Shown here piece after piece: positions 8,199-15,746 of a DNA stretch of 43,021 nucleotides. The translations under genes were made by a program, and so were the position numbers. Each line of letters starts with the position of its first letter. Position 1 is the stretch's first letter. Under the pieces are notes generated by a model. It ran no database searches. It had not been told where the DNA came from and saw only the letters and a list, made by a program, of their open reading frames with translations. Source of the stretch: Salinivirgaceae bacterium (GTDB lineage: Bacteria > Bacteroidota > Bacteroidia > Bacteroidales > SZUA-534); contig JAFXQB010000014.1 of assembly GCA_017527435.1 (NCBI GenBank), positions 1 to 43,021 on the forward strand, read 5' to 3'.

Positions 8199-8588
8199 AT
8201 GAAAAAAGTAATGTTAACGATGGCCGTTGTATGTCTGACAATTCAGGCAGGCTTCGGTCAACAACAAGAAAAGAAGGCTTTGGCAGAATTTGCCGAGCAA
8301 CAGAATTCTACTGCTCAAAACATATTTGGCGAAGTTGGTTTTATGGGTGCAACCTGCACCTTTGACGGAAAAAATTTAGTCTATAAATTATCACTTGACG
8401 ACTTTTTCTTCTTTGTAGTGGAGAGCCCAGGTTTTATTGATAGTCAGAAAAAAGCCTTTGAACCAGAGTTAAAAAACGGAAATCTCTCTGATATAGGTAA
8501 AAAACTAAAGGCTGTCGGAGGCAAGTTTATATGCCACTACAAAAGCAAGTCAACAGGTAAAACCATTACAATGGAATGTGAGCCATAA
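8199..8588 (+). CDS. Small secreted protein, unknown function
   Basis: A 129-residue protein with a signal peptide (MKKVMLTMAVVCLTIQAGFG, likely cut before QQQE). The mature part has no domain I recognise. Visible features: an aromatic strand LDDFFFFVVESPG and two Cys (in MGATCTF and KFICHY), with a third near the end (MECEP), so a disulfide is possible. The ATG at 8199 is chosen because the signal peptide starts there; the frame is open upstream. It lies 26 nt before the next gene, also exported, so they may form one unit. Codon use is A/T-rich, unlike the flanking core genes. Confidence 0.7.
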   Translation: MKKVMLTMAVVCLTIQAGFGQQQEKKALAEFAEQQNSTAQNIFGEVGFMGATCTFDGKNLVYKLSLDDFFFFVVESPGFIDSQKKAFEPELKNGNLSDIGKKLKAVGGKFICHYKSKSTGKTITMECEP

Positions 8589-8613
8589 ACAGTTTGTTGT
8601 TTAATTTAAATAA

Positions 8614-9870
8614 ATGAATATGAAAAAAATATCATTAATTATCTCTGTATGCTCAATTATTCTTGTTTCGTGCAACAAGAATGAAATAGTCATACTAAAC
8701 ACGTCCAATCCAAATTACGATTTGGGCATAGTGGCAGAGGATGTTAAAAATGTGCAAACTGAAACTATAGGAGATGTCTATAGTTTGAGTTATGATAATT
8801 TTGGTAAAAAGGCTAATGACACACTTGTCCGCCAATCGCTCACCCCCGTGAAACTTAAGTTGGTCACACTTTCTAAAGAAGGAAAAGTATTAAGTGAAGT
8901 TCTTGAACGCGATTATCGTGATAATATTCCTTTTATAAAAGTTTTTGGCAAGGTGATAAATCTTAATCCATACTTGCGAGGAATCTCCTGTGAATTTATG
9001 CGCAATCTTACGCCGTGTTCGTACAACAATTTGATTTTCTATACATTAAGAATTATTGGCAAAAGCGAAAAAGACCATAAGTATTATCTTATACCAGTTA
9101 CATTGATGATAAACACTGAAACCAAAAAAACTCAAATAGTTGGACGGGGTTATTATATCAATGACCCAGCCAGTCAAAACATACAAATAATTGAGGATAA
9201 ATATTTTGGTTTTTTGGACTTTTATATGGATTCTGAAGAATACATAACTAAATATTACGACAATGAAGGTAATTATGTCGGGTGGACGCCAGATTTAAAA
9301 GAGAATATAGTGAAAGTGTACACCACCCCATTTGAAATAACCAACAAAGACTGGACATTTACTTATGGTAGAGACAAGTATGGCCGACCAATATCGATGA
9401 AAAGTGCGAAAGGAAAATATGAAATAAAATATACCAATGCAGGTGCGGGCTATCGTATTATCAGTTACGATGATAAAGGCAGAAAAATATATGAATATGA
9501 GCACAGTCACGATTTCGTCGATTTTAGGAATTGGAATATGGTATTTAACGCTGGAGGAAAATTAACCCAATACAAATACGATTCGTCCACAGGGGCATTG
9601 ACTGCGATAGGTTTTTTTAACAAAAACGGTGATTGCTATTTGCAAGAAAGACGAAGAAGTGACGGAAGTTCTTATTACAGCGGTATTTATAAAATCGATA
9701 ATAAAAAGTCCTATCAATTGGTTGATGTTGATACTTGGTATGGGTCACTCACTGGGACATACCCTGTATATCGCATAAACCATAAGACGGGAACAAGAAC
9801 CCTAATGGCTAATGTGTCAGAAAAGAACTTGAAGAAATATTTACTCGATTATTTGTACAAAATTGATTAA
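8614..9870 (+). CDS. Lipoprotein with YD/WG-like repeats, unknown function
   Basis: A 418-residue lipoprotein; the signal MNMKKISLIISVCSIILVSC ends in a good lipobox (LVSC). ATG at 8620 (MKKIS) is an equally good start. The C-terminal half (about 240-380) has loosely repeated aromatic/glycine strands such as YGRDKYGRPISM, YDDKGRKIYEYEH, FNAGGKLTQYKYD and FFNKNGDCYLQERR, resembling beta repeats of YD- or MORN-like surface proteins. No catalytic motif is seen. It is probably anchored to the outer membrane. It lies between a secreted protein and a zinc-ribbon membrane protein, all A/T-rich and on one strand with short gaps. Confidence 0.7.
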   Translation: MNMKKISLIISVCSIILVSCNKNEIVILNTSNPNYDLGIVAEDVKNVQTETIGDVYSLSYDNFGKKANDTLVRQSLTPVKLKLVTLSKEGKVLSEVLERDYRDNIPFIKVFGKVINLNPYLRGISCEFMRNLTPCSYNNLIFYTLRIIGKSEKDHKYYLIPVTLMINTETKKTQIVGRGYYINDPASQNIQIIEDKYFGFLDFYMDSEEYITKYYDNEGNYVGWTPDLKENIVKVYTTPFEITNKDWTFTYGRDKYGRPISMKSAKGKYEIKYTNAGAGYRIISYDDKGRKIYEYEHSHDFVDFRNWNMVFNAGGKLTQYKYDSSTGALTAIGFFNKNGDCYLQERRRSDGSSYYSGIYKIDNKKSYQLVDVDTWYGSLTGTYPVYRINHKTGTRTLMANVSEKNLKKYLLDYLYKID

Positions 9871-9902
9871 AAGTTGAATATTAACTTTAAAAACAAATCA
9901 AT

Positions 9903-10274
9903 ATGAACTATTGTAACATTTGCGGAGCGGAAATATCCGAAGCGGATAATTTCTGCAAAAATTGTGGAAATCCTATCGGGGAAAACCAGAATGAGGAAAT
10001 ACCAAACGAGTCACGGCCTTTGGGACAAAAAGTACACAAACAAATTAATGTGGTTGGGTGGACTGCGTTCACATTCTCTCTCGCAGGATTGATTATTATG
10101 TACTTTTACGCGTTTTTTGGTTGGCTAATATTGTCGGCTGGCGGTGCAATTTCCTATTATGGCAGGAAAAGAGAACCCAAAGGCATTGCTATAGCAGCCA
10201 CTGTAGTGGCGCTTATTGGACACCTTATTGCGGTTATTCTTGTATTGGAATTTGCTGGCATAATCAAATTGTAA
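9903..10274 (+). CDS. Zinc-ribbon membrane protein
   Basis: A 123-residue protein. Residues 1-27 form a zinc ribbon with two CxxC pairs (YCNICG and FCKNCG). After a charged linker, two or three membrane helices follow (about 48-72, 73-85 and 95-120), as in DUF4190-like proteins that have an N-terminal zinc ribbon. The function is unknown; such proteins are often membrane scaffold or stress components. It starts 32 nt after the preceding lipoprotein gene. Confidence 0.75.
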   Translation: MNYCNICGAEISEADNFCKNCGNPIGENQNEEIPNESRPLGQKVHKQINVVGWTAFTFSLAGLIIMYFYAFFGWLILSAGGAISYYGRKREPKGIAIAATVVALIGHLIAVILVLEFAGIIKL

Positions 10275-10309
10275 AAGTTTTTGTAATTCAAATATTTTCC
10301 CCATATTTG

Positions 10310-10419
10310 CAGCGGAGATTTCAAATCCACCAGTGTCGGGAATGCGAAGCGGTACGCAAGCGACCGATGTTAAGCCGAGACACATTTAGAGAGATGCCAA
10401 GCGCGTCTCTCTTTTTTTA
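10310..10419 (+). ncRNA. Possible small RNA convergent with the nuclease-like gene
   Basis: A -33 TTTG (10280-10283) and -7-like CATATTTG (10302-10309) are 18 nt apart. About 100 nt later a terminator follows: AGAGAGA (10388-10394) pairs with TCTCTCT (10406-10412) with seven more T. The stretch between has no ORF and contains paired GC-rich segments. The terminator abuts the 3' end of the minus-strand gene 10417-11037. The layout resembles the unit at 24444-24515. The start is inferred, not observed. Confidence 0.45.
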
Positions 10420-11037
10420 TAGGAAACCTTTCACAAGTTTTTGATATTTATTGCTTATTATCTCGGAAAGCGATAAGTATTTGAGTTTGCCGTATTTGTT
10501 TATCAGAAGCAAGTTGCCACGTTCAATGCCGTTTCGGTTCAGGTAATCAATAGATTCGCATAACTGCCCGCAATCCATATTTTCAAGTTTCAGGACAATG
10601 GTTTTGGCTTGGCGGTATCCTTCGGCTAAATCACCCGCAAGAGTGTTGCTGTTTGTGGTTACGCAATATTTAAAATCAGCAACAACGGGTTTGCCACGAA
10701 ACAAAATCAGAGCGTCGGCGCTTGTGCCATTTTTCAATTCAGGCAGAAAAATCACATTCTCGCCACTTGAGTTAATGTCTTTTGCCATTTGCTTGATACC
10801 TTGCCACGTCTCGTGCTGTGAGCCTTTGTGCCCAGGAAACACTACTGTTTTGGTCGCCCCTGTTTCCGAAATTGTTTCGGCTCTGCCGTCTTCCAATATT
10901 TCATTGAAAAGTTTTATTTTACCCTTCAAATCCTTTCTGTCGTTCAAGTGCTTGATAACGATTGCCGAAAACGGGTCGAAAGCCACAAATGTGGGCTGTT
11001 CCGCAGGTGTTTCTATTTGCTGAACCTTTTGTTCCAT
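10417..11037 (-). CDS. Putative CDI/BECR-like nuclease domain protein
   Basis: A 206-residue protein. The segment about 90-150 (VIFLPELKNGTSADALILF, GKPVVADFKY, GYRQAKTIVLKL) has the order D...(D/E)xK typical of nuclease toxins found at the C-termini of contact-dependent inhibition proteins and of phage MuF proteins. Here it stands alone with about 80 N-terminal residues of unknown role (AFDPFSAIVIKHL). No immunity gene is recognisable beside it, but a possible convergent small RNA ends at its 3' end. It may be a leftover of a phage head-toxin gene, or a working toxin. The family call comes from motif order only. Confidence 0.5.
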   Translation of the reverse strand: MEQKVQQIETPAEQPTFVAFDPFSAIVIKHLNDRKDLKGKIKLFNEILEDGRAETISETGATKTVVFPGHKGSQHETWQGIKQMAKDINSSGENVIFLPELKNGTSADALILFRGKPVVADFKYCVTTNSNTLAGDLAEGYRQAKTIVLKLENMDCGQLCESIDYLNRNGIERGNLLLINKYGKLKYLSLSEIISNKYQKLVKGFL

Positions 11038-11242
11038 AACGCCAAAAGTATCATTTTTTTAGCATTATAACACTAAGCAACCTTTAGGTTGCCCCTTTCC
11101 GTTCTCGATAGTTATCGGGATTCCGTATTTTCCCTGGTATATAAATCATTCCGCTGTTTTGGTTTCAATTCGGATACGTTTGGTTAGCGATAAAAACGGT
11201 TGCAGAGTTGGCGCTGTATATATACCCATAAGTTGTCAGTCG

Positions 11243-11332
11243 AAATCCGCACAAATCCCAACTAATGGGGATTGCCCATTTCCGTTTTACGGCTGATTTT
11301 TGCAGCGTTTAAAAACGTACAGCGTTCAGTTT
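11243..11332 (+). repeat. Intergenic repeat, copy 2 (about 90 bp)
   Basis: Partner of 6914-6996. The inverted repeat AATCCC/GGGATT is kept, and the conserved end aaaaacgtacagcgttcag is identical. In copy 1 this end abuts the TetR ATG; here no gene starts within 300 bp. Confidence 0.65.
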
Positions 11333-11376
11333 AATGGCAAAACAAATACACCATAGTTTGATTTTAAATAGTCAGG

Positions 11377-11409
11377 AAAAGGGGCTCGGAAACGGGTCCC
11401 TTTTTTTTG
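11377..11409 (+). terminator. Terminator-like hairpin
   Basis: AGGGGCTCGG and its partner GGGTCCC form a short stem followed by eight T. It lies downstream of repeat copy 2, so a short transcript starting in or near the repeat could end here. Confidence 0.45.
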
Positions 11410-11638
11410 TGAACGATTCTGAATGTTGTTCGTTTTTGGACGACAGAACCAACGGGGAAAATTGCACTGATAACACTGATTTACAATCTGCAATGAACAA
11501 TGAAAAATATCTAACCGATTCAACCCGATTTTATCCGATATGTTTTTCGGTTCGAATCGGCAAAAATCGGTTAGAGAATAATATTTTGCAGACTATCACT
11601 AATTTACATTTAACAATAACTTTTTAAATTTCAAGAAA

Positions 11639-12205
11639 ATGAAACCAATTTTTAAAATTTCGTTACTGGCATTCGCATGGTTTTTGTCATTCATTGCAGG
11701 CGGTTTGAGCGGGCTCATTCACCCCGCGTGTTATGCGTACGCTGGCGCGGTTGTGCCGCTGCTGCTGGCGCTTGTCTATCTTCCCGCCGCTTCCGCGATG
11801 CGGCGTTTTGGCGCGGCCACGGTCCTGAACGGCGTTCTGCTCGTCCTGTTCCTGATTGCGGGCGAATCCGACACCGCGTTCGTCGTTGGCATTATTCTTC
11901 TGACGGTCGCCGCCGAAATTGTCCGCAACCGCTGCGGCTACAACACCGTGCGTGGCGTCCGCTTGAGTTTCCTGCCGCTGGCCTACTCGTTCTTCGCCTA
12001 CACCATTCACTGGTGGACCGACACCGAAGGCTCGCTTGCCGCCGCCGTCGAAGAGATGCGCCCTGGCTACGACGCCCTGATGCGCCCCGTTATCGACAAC
12101 ACCCCGATGCTCGTTTTCGTCCTTCCGCTCACCATTCCCGTGGCAATCTTCGCAATGCGCCTGGCTGAAAAGTTAGAGAAGAAACAAGTGGAAGGATTGG
12201 AATAA
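11639..12205 (+). CDS. Integral membrane protein, MptD/Trep_Strep-like ECF S component
   Basis: A 188-residue protein with five or six membrane helices (for example about 5-25, 35-50, 58-78, 82-98, 112-128 and 148-170). Length, helix pattern and a C-terminal basic tail resemble the MptD/Trep_Strep family, thought to be substrate-binding (S) components of energy-coupling-factor transporters. No ATPase or T component follows, so it would need a shared module elsewhere. Codon use is GC-rich, in contrast to the A/T-rich island just upstream. Confidence 0.5.
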   Translation: MKPIFKISLLAFAWFLSFIAGGLSGLIHPACYAYAGAVVPLLLALVYLPAASAMRRFGAATVLNGVLLVLFLIAGESDTAFVVGIILLTVAAEIVRNRCGYNTVRGVRLSFLPLAYSFFAYTIHWWTDTEGSLAAAVEEMRPGYDALMRPVIDNTPMLVFVLPLTIPVAIFAMRLAEKLEKKQVEGLE

Positions 12206-12314
12206 GATTGGGTATTACTGAATATTGGATGCAACCGTGGGTTAACACCTGCGGCTGTTTTTGTTTAATTGCCTTGAAATATGTATTTTTGACAAAGAAA
12301 CGGACAAGAAATCT

Positions 12315-13307
12315 ATGGACAGCGACATTGTAATTTACACCACTGATACTGGAAGAGTGAGCGTGCAGGTTCAATATGAAGACGGCACTTTTTGGCTTAC
12401 TCAAAAAAGAATGGCCGAATTATTCGGTGTTGAAGTCAATACAATCAACTATCATTTGAAAGAAATCTTTCAAAGTAATGAGTTACAAGAAGTTTCAGTT
12501 ATTCGAAAAATTCGAATAACTGCCAATGATGGTAAAAGTTATTTGACAAACTTCTACCACCTTGACGCAATTATTGCTGTCGGTTATCGAGTTAATAGCA
12601 AACAGGCCACCCAATTCCGAATTTGGGCGACACAACGTTTAAGGGAATATATCATAAAGGGTTTCACGATGGACGACGAGCGGCTGAAGGGCAACGGCGG
12701 CGGCAATTATTGGAAAGAACTACTCGACCGCATACGCGATATCCGTTCGTCGGAAAAGGTGATGTATCGGCAGGTGCTCGATTTGTACGCCACAAGTGTC
12801 GATTACAATCCGAAAAGCGATGAGTCTGCTATGTTTTTTAAGATGGTGCAGAACAAACTGCACTATGCCGCCCACGGACACACGGCTGCCGAAGTAATCT
12901 ATGAGCGTGCCGATGCAAACAAACCGTTTATGGGGCTGACAACTTTTTCGGGCGAGTTGCCTGCGCTGAAAGATATTGGCATTGCAAAAAACTATCTGAA
13001 CGAGAACGAATTAAAGATTCTGAACAACCTTGTTTCGGGTTATTTTGATATTGCTGAAATCAATGCTCTTGAGCACAAGCCTATGTATATGAGCGATTAC
13101 GTCAGTCAGTTGGATTCTGTGCTTACTTCAGGCAATCGCCCGTTGCTCGACGGTGCAGGTTCTGTCACCCATTCGCAAGCATTGGAGAAAGCCACCGCCG
13201 AATACCGCAAATACCAAAACGATACGCTCTCGCCCGTGGAAGAGGCTTATTTGGAAACAGTTAAAGAAACGGCAAGGTTGGTTAAGAAAAATGCGAAAGG
13301 AACGTAA
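12315..13307 (+). CDS. rhuM: RhuM-family protein
   Basis: A 330-residue member of the RhuM family. The N-terminal half (about 20-120) has the family signature: TFWLTQKRMAELFGVEVNTI, then the HL.EIF..ELQ segment, and SYLTNFYHLDAIIAVGYRVN with FRIWATQRLREYI. The C-terminal half (about 190-290) resembles a Fic/DOC-like helical region (AAEVIYERADANKP). First named from a Salmonella pathogenicity island, the family is common on genomic islands and near restriction or toxin genes; the molecular role is not established. ATG at 12315 is chosen over an upstream start because the conserved fold starts there. It sits just before the interrupted ATPase gene. Confidence 0.88.
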   Translation: MDSDIVIYTTDTGRVSVQVQYEDGTFWLTQKRMAELFGVEVNTINYHLKEIFQSNELQEVSVIRKIRITANDGKSYLTNFYHLDAIIAVGYRVNSKQATQFRIWATQRLREYIIKGFTMDDERLKGNGGGNYWKELLDRIRDIRSSEKVMYRQVLDLYATSVDYNPKSDESAMFFKMVQNKLHYAAHGHTAAEVIYERADANKPFMGLTTFSGELPALKDIGIAKNYLNENELKILNNLVSGYFDIAEINALEHKPMYMSDYVSQLDSVLTSGNRPLLDGAGSVTHSQALEKATAEYRKYQNDTLSPVEEAYLETVKETARLVKKNAKGT

Positions 13308-13354
13308 TGAAGAATAACTAGAAAAGAATTAATTAGTTCATAAACATATTAAAT

Positions 13355-13460
13355 ATGAATATTCCAATAAAAATCGAACTGCCACAAGTCTGGGAAGGTA
13401 CATTTGTTAAAGACGAATGGAACCCTATAAATTATATTGTTGGCCCTAATGGAACAGGTA
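13355..13460 (+). pseudogene. AAA/SMC-type ATPase, 5' fragment cut by the prophage
   Basis: The frame from 13355 reads MNIPIKIELPQVWEG, then WNPINYIVGPNGTG. The last part is the start of a Walker A motif (GPNGTGKS/T) as in AAA_15/21-type ATPases of OLD or abortive-infection families. At the residue that should be the Walker Lys the homology ends and phage-end-like sequence begins with TG at 13461. The frame runs on for 23 codons of unrelated sequence to a stop at 13531. The rest of the gene should lie beyond the right end of the prophage, outside this window. Confidence 0.7.
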
Positions 13461-13476
13461 TGCCCGTCAGAACAAA

Positions 13477-13622
13477 ACGTACATTTCTGCAACCGCATAA
13501 AATATTATTATACAGCATTATACTGCAATAGGCTGAAAAAACGAATTGTACATTGGCTTTAATTTCGTGTTCATTGGTGAGGCGAAAATGTTAAGCGGAT
13601 GTTAAGTTTGCGTTAGGCGGGT
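13477..13622. repeat. Left-end repeats, candidate transposase binding sites
   Basis: The motif GTACATT occurs at 13479-13485 and 13548-13554 (ACGTACATTTCTG and TTGTACATTGGCTT). Near 13588-13620 ATGTTAAG occurs twice (ATGTTAAGCGG and ATGTTAAGTTTGCG). Short direct repeats within about 150 bp of a terminus are what MuA-type transposases bind. The assignment is by position only. Confidence 0.4.
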
Positions 13623-13642
13623 TCTCAAAACTGACCTTTTCT

Positions 13643-13664
13643 GGCTCTTCGTGAGCCTTTTTTT
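13643..13664 (+). terminator. Terminator just inside the prophage left end
   Basis: GGCTC (13643-13647) pairs with GAGCC (13653-13657) around TTCGT, followed by seven T. It would stop host transcription entering the prophage from the left. Confidence 0.65.
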
Positions 13665-14135
13665 ATGCCTCTGCGGTGCGTTTTTCTGTGTTGGTGCGTT
13701 GTGCTGCGTGCGGCTCTGCGTATGGCTTTGCAGGGCTTTTGTGAGGCGTTTTGGAGTGCGTTTGGGTGCAGCTCTCCGCAACGCCTTTTTTGATGCCCGG
13801 AAACGCTTTTTTAAGGCCGTTTTTTAGCTGTTTTTACGCCCGGTTTTTACTGTTTTTGGCCGTGCGGCGCACAATTCATTTTGGCAGAAAAACGGATTGG
13901 TTACCCAAATGGTTACCCAAATGGTTACCCACGAAACTTGCATAATTGGGGTAAGATTTTGCAAAAACAGGGCGAGATTGACGTGTTTTGCAAAATCACG
14001 CATTGAGTTGTAGGGCTAATGCGCAAAATTAAATTAAAACCATAACTGATTGATACATAAGGCAACCACCATATAGCAGCACGGTAAATGCCATAATAAC
14101 AGCCTCATAGCCAACAAAATAGCGCAAAAACGCAT
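13665..14135. other. Prophage left-end non-coding region
   Basis: No gene is called. It is rich in short G/T runs and contains a 12-bp tandem repeat (13899-13931). A 64-codon frame (13751-13945) reads through the repeat as LPKWLPKWLP and looks fortuitous. From about 13960 to 14135 nothing structured is seen except CCCC/GGGG just before the repressor stop. Confidence 0.5.
13899..13931 (+). repeat. 12-bp tandem repeat, 2.75 copies
   Basis: GGTTACCCAAAT is repeated at 13899-13910 and 13911-13922, with a partial third copy GGTTACCCA at 13923-13931. The regular 12-bp spacing (just over one helical turn) suggests a protein-binding array, for example for the repressor, transposase or a host factor. 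It is 200 bp from the repressor gene. Confidence 0.7.
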
Positions 14136-14555
14136 TTACCCCCCCCCTATGGGGCTTTTTTCCGGTGTTTTTTGTGCCGACAGCATCCTAAGCAGGATGC
14201 CTGTCTGTTTGTCTCTCTCGGCCAGTTGCCTGTCTTTCTCCGCTATCTGGCGGTCTTTCTCGGCCAGTTGCTGGCGCAGCACCTCCACCACCTCTGGCTC
14301 CGCTGTGGGCGGCTCTGACACTGGCTGCGGTTCTCGCTCACCCTTCAACATTGCCCCTTCGCCAGTCAACAGCCAATCAAGCGAAATATCTTGTGCATAA
14401 GCAATAAACTTAAGCAAGTTTTCTTCCGTGATGCCATTGTTTTGTGTAAGAATCCCCCGCGTAGTGTCGGTATCCTTATAAAATTTGTAAGGACTAATAC
14501 CTTTAAAATCAAGGTAAAGCAAAATTTTTTGCTTAATAATCGATTTTTCTTGCAT
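14136..14555 (-). CDS. Phage repressor, HTH plus coiled-coil tail
   Basis: A 139-residue protein read leftward from the immunity region. The N-terminal 65 residues resemble a lambda-repressor-like HTH (KGISPYKFYKDTDTTRGIL, then NNGITEENLLKFI and ISLDWLLTGEGAML, the usual end of such domains). Next comes a Pro/Glu-rich linker and a tandem coiled coil, AEKDRQIAEKDRQLAERDKQ, probably for oligomerisation. The frame is open further upstream, but ATG at 14555 places the HTH correctly and leaves an 81-bp gap to the divergent Ner-like gene. It probably maintains lysogeny by binding the palindromes in that gap. Confidence 0.8.
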   Translation of the reverse strand: MQEKSIIKQKILLYLDFKGISPYKFYKDTDTTRGILTQNNGITEENLLKFIAYAQDISLDWLLTGEGAMLKGEREPQPVSEPPTAEPEVVEVLRQQLAEKDRQIAEKDRQLAERDKQTGILLRMLSAQKTPEKSPIGGG

Positions 14556-14562
14556 AAAACTA

Positions 14563-14615
14563 TTGTTTAGACGAGAAATCTTGTTTAACATTGCACCGCT
14601 TTCCAATTTGGAAAG
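14563..14615. promoter_or_regulatory. Immunity-region operator
   Basis: Between the divergent repressor and Ner-like genes lie two direct copies of TTGTTTA (near 14564 and 14581) and a palindrome with arms CTTTCCAA/TTGGAAAG (14599-14615, one central base). The palindrome covers AATTTG, a weak match to the -7 box of the rightward promoter, so bound repressor would block early transcription. Function is inferred from position. Confidence 0.6.
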
Positions 14616-14636
14616 GGCGATAAAAATAATAAAAAG

Positions 14637-14816
14637 ATGGATAGCAAAATCAGATTCGCAGACCACGCCGAAGGGGTGAGAAAACTCGCAAAAGATTGCA
14701 GTGTTGACCCCCGCACAATCCGCAACTATCTGAACGGAAAGTGCCCCAACGGCGAACAGTACAGCAAGGTGAGAAAAATGGCCACCGAGCGTGGCGCACT
14801 CGAATTCAAAAACTGA
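14637..14816 (+). CDS. Ner-like HTH protein
   Basis: A 59-residue DNA-binding protein, first gene of the early operon. The helix-turn-helix is clear: GVRKLAKDCSVDPRTIRNYL followed by NGKCPNG. Position (divergent from the repressor, just before the transposase) and size match the Ner negative regulator of Mu-like phages, which shuts down early transcription. The leader is A-rich (AATAATAAAAAG). The gap to the next gene is 6 nt. Confidence 0.75.
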   Translation: MDSKIRFADHAEGVRKLAKDCSVDPRTIRNYLNGKCPNGEQYSKVRKMATERGALEFKN

Positions 14817-14822
14817 CAGGCG

Positions 14823-15746
14823 ATGCAGATGTATTGCAACCAGTTGGCGGTTGAGGCGGCCTGGCTTGTGAGCAGCGGGGTGATGACCCAATGCCAGTAC
14901 AGGCACCTGATTGAGAGGCGCAGCGTGAAGGTTCTGCGGCGCGGATGCCGCGAGAACGTGGCGCTGGTTGCCTACGAGAGCCTCCCCCGGCGGTTCAAAG
15001 ACAAGGTTCTGCAATTAGTTGATAACCCATACGAGACTGTGAAAGTGAATATCCTCAGCCAATATATTGAGCACGACGCGGTTGTCAGCCGCTGGTTCGA
15101 CGACTACCGCCTGCCCGACGGACGCCATCTGCCCGAGGCCCGCCGCGCCGAATACTACGCCAACGCCATTGTGCTGCGTGCCGTGGCGCGGCTCACCGAG
15201 TTCCGCCGTGCGAAGGGCGAGACCGATGCGTGGAGCGGCGTTGCCGAAGCCATTGCCGCACTGGACCCCTACCAGTTCCCCGTGAACCTGCCCGCCAACG
15301 CCCGCCGCCTTCAGCAGAAGGCCGAGCAGTACCAAAAAGAGGGCTATCCAGCGCTTATCAGCGGACTGATGGGCAACGCCAACCGCCAGCGCCTCACACC
15401 GCAGATGGTTCGGCTCATTCTGTCAATCTACGGCACCAAAGACAAACTCTTCGCCACCGATGTGCTCGACGTTTACAAGGATTTTCTTATCGGCGTGACC
15501 GATATTGTTGACTGCGAGACAGGCGAACTGATAAACCGCAACGATTTCTACCGCGACGGCTTCCCCGTGATTCCGTCCGAAACGTCAATCTGGAACATAA
15601 TAAACGACCCCAAGAACCGCCGCCTTGTCGATTTGCGGCGTAACGACACGCTCTACAACAAATCGGTACACACACCTCACCACGTAAGGCGCACACCTTC
15701 CTATTCGCTTTCAAAAATCAGTATGGACGACCGCGATTTATTTTAA
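14823..15746 (+). pseudogene. MuA-like transposase, truncated before the catalytic core
   Basis: 307 residues that match the N-terminal part of Bacteroidetes Mu-like transposases: a DNA-binding N-terminus (about 1-70) and the linker domain RLTPQMVRLILSIYGTKDKL, ending in YSLSKISMDDRDLF. The segment SKISMDDRDL should lead into the DDE catalytic core, with full-length relatives about 650-720 residues. Instead the frame stops two codons after A/T-rich foreign sequence begins (about 15740). All catalytic residues are therefore missing or separated from the rest. The remaining part could still bind phage ends. It is coupled to the Ner-like gene. Confidence 0.85.

Larger units (their letters stand above)
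11038..11638. other. Intergenic region of about 600 bp
   Basis: No credible gene is seen. It holds repeat copy 2 (11243-11332) and a GGG/CCC hairpin with eight T (11377-11409). A 97-codon open frame (11334-11627) crosses that terminator and has no recognisable features, so it is not called. Confidence 0.5.

Noticed and set aside
11334..11627. 97-codon frame after intergenic repeat copy 2
   Set aside because: It runs through a terminator-like hairpin with eight T and has no recognisable features.
12129..12404. 91-codon minus-strand frame between the membrane protein and rhuM genes
   Set aside because: It overlaps both flanking genes in antisense and has no features of its own.
13899..13931. 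12-bp tandem repeats considered as a CRISPR array
   Set aside because: The units are contiguous, with no spacers and no cas genes.
13751..13945. 64-codon frame through the 12-bp repeat (LPKWLPKWLP)
   Set aside because: The periodic peptide results from the DNA repeat; no start context.
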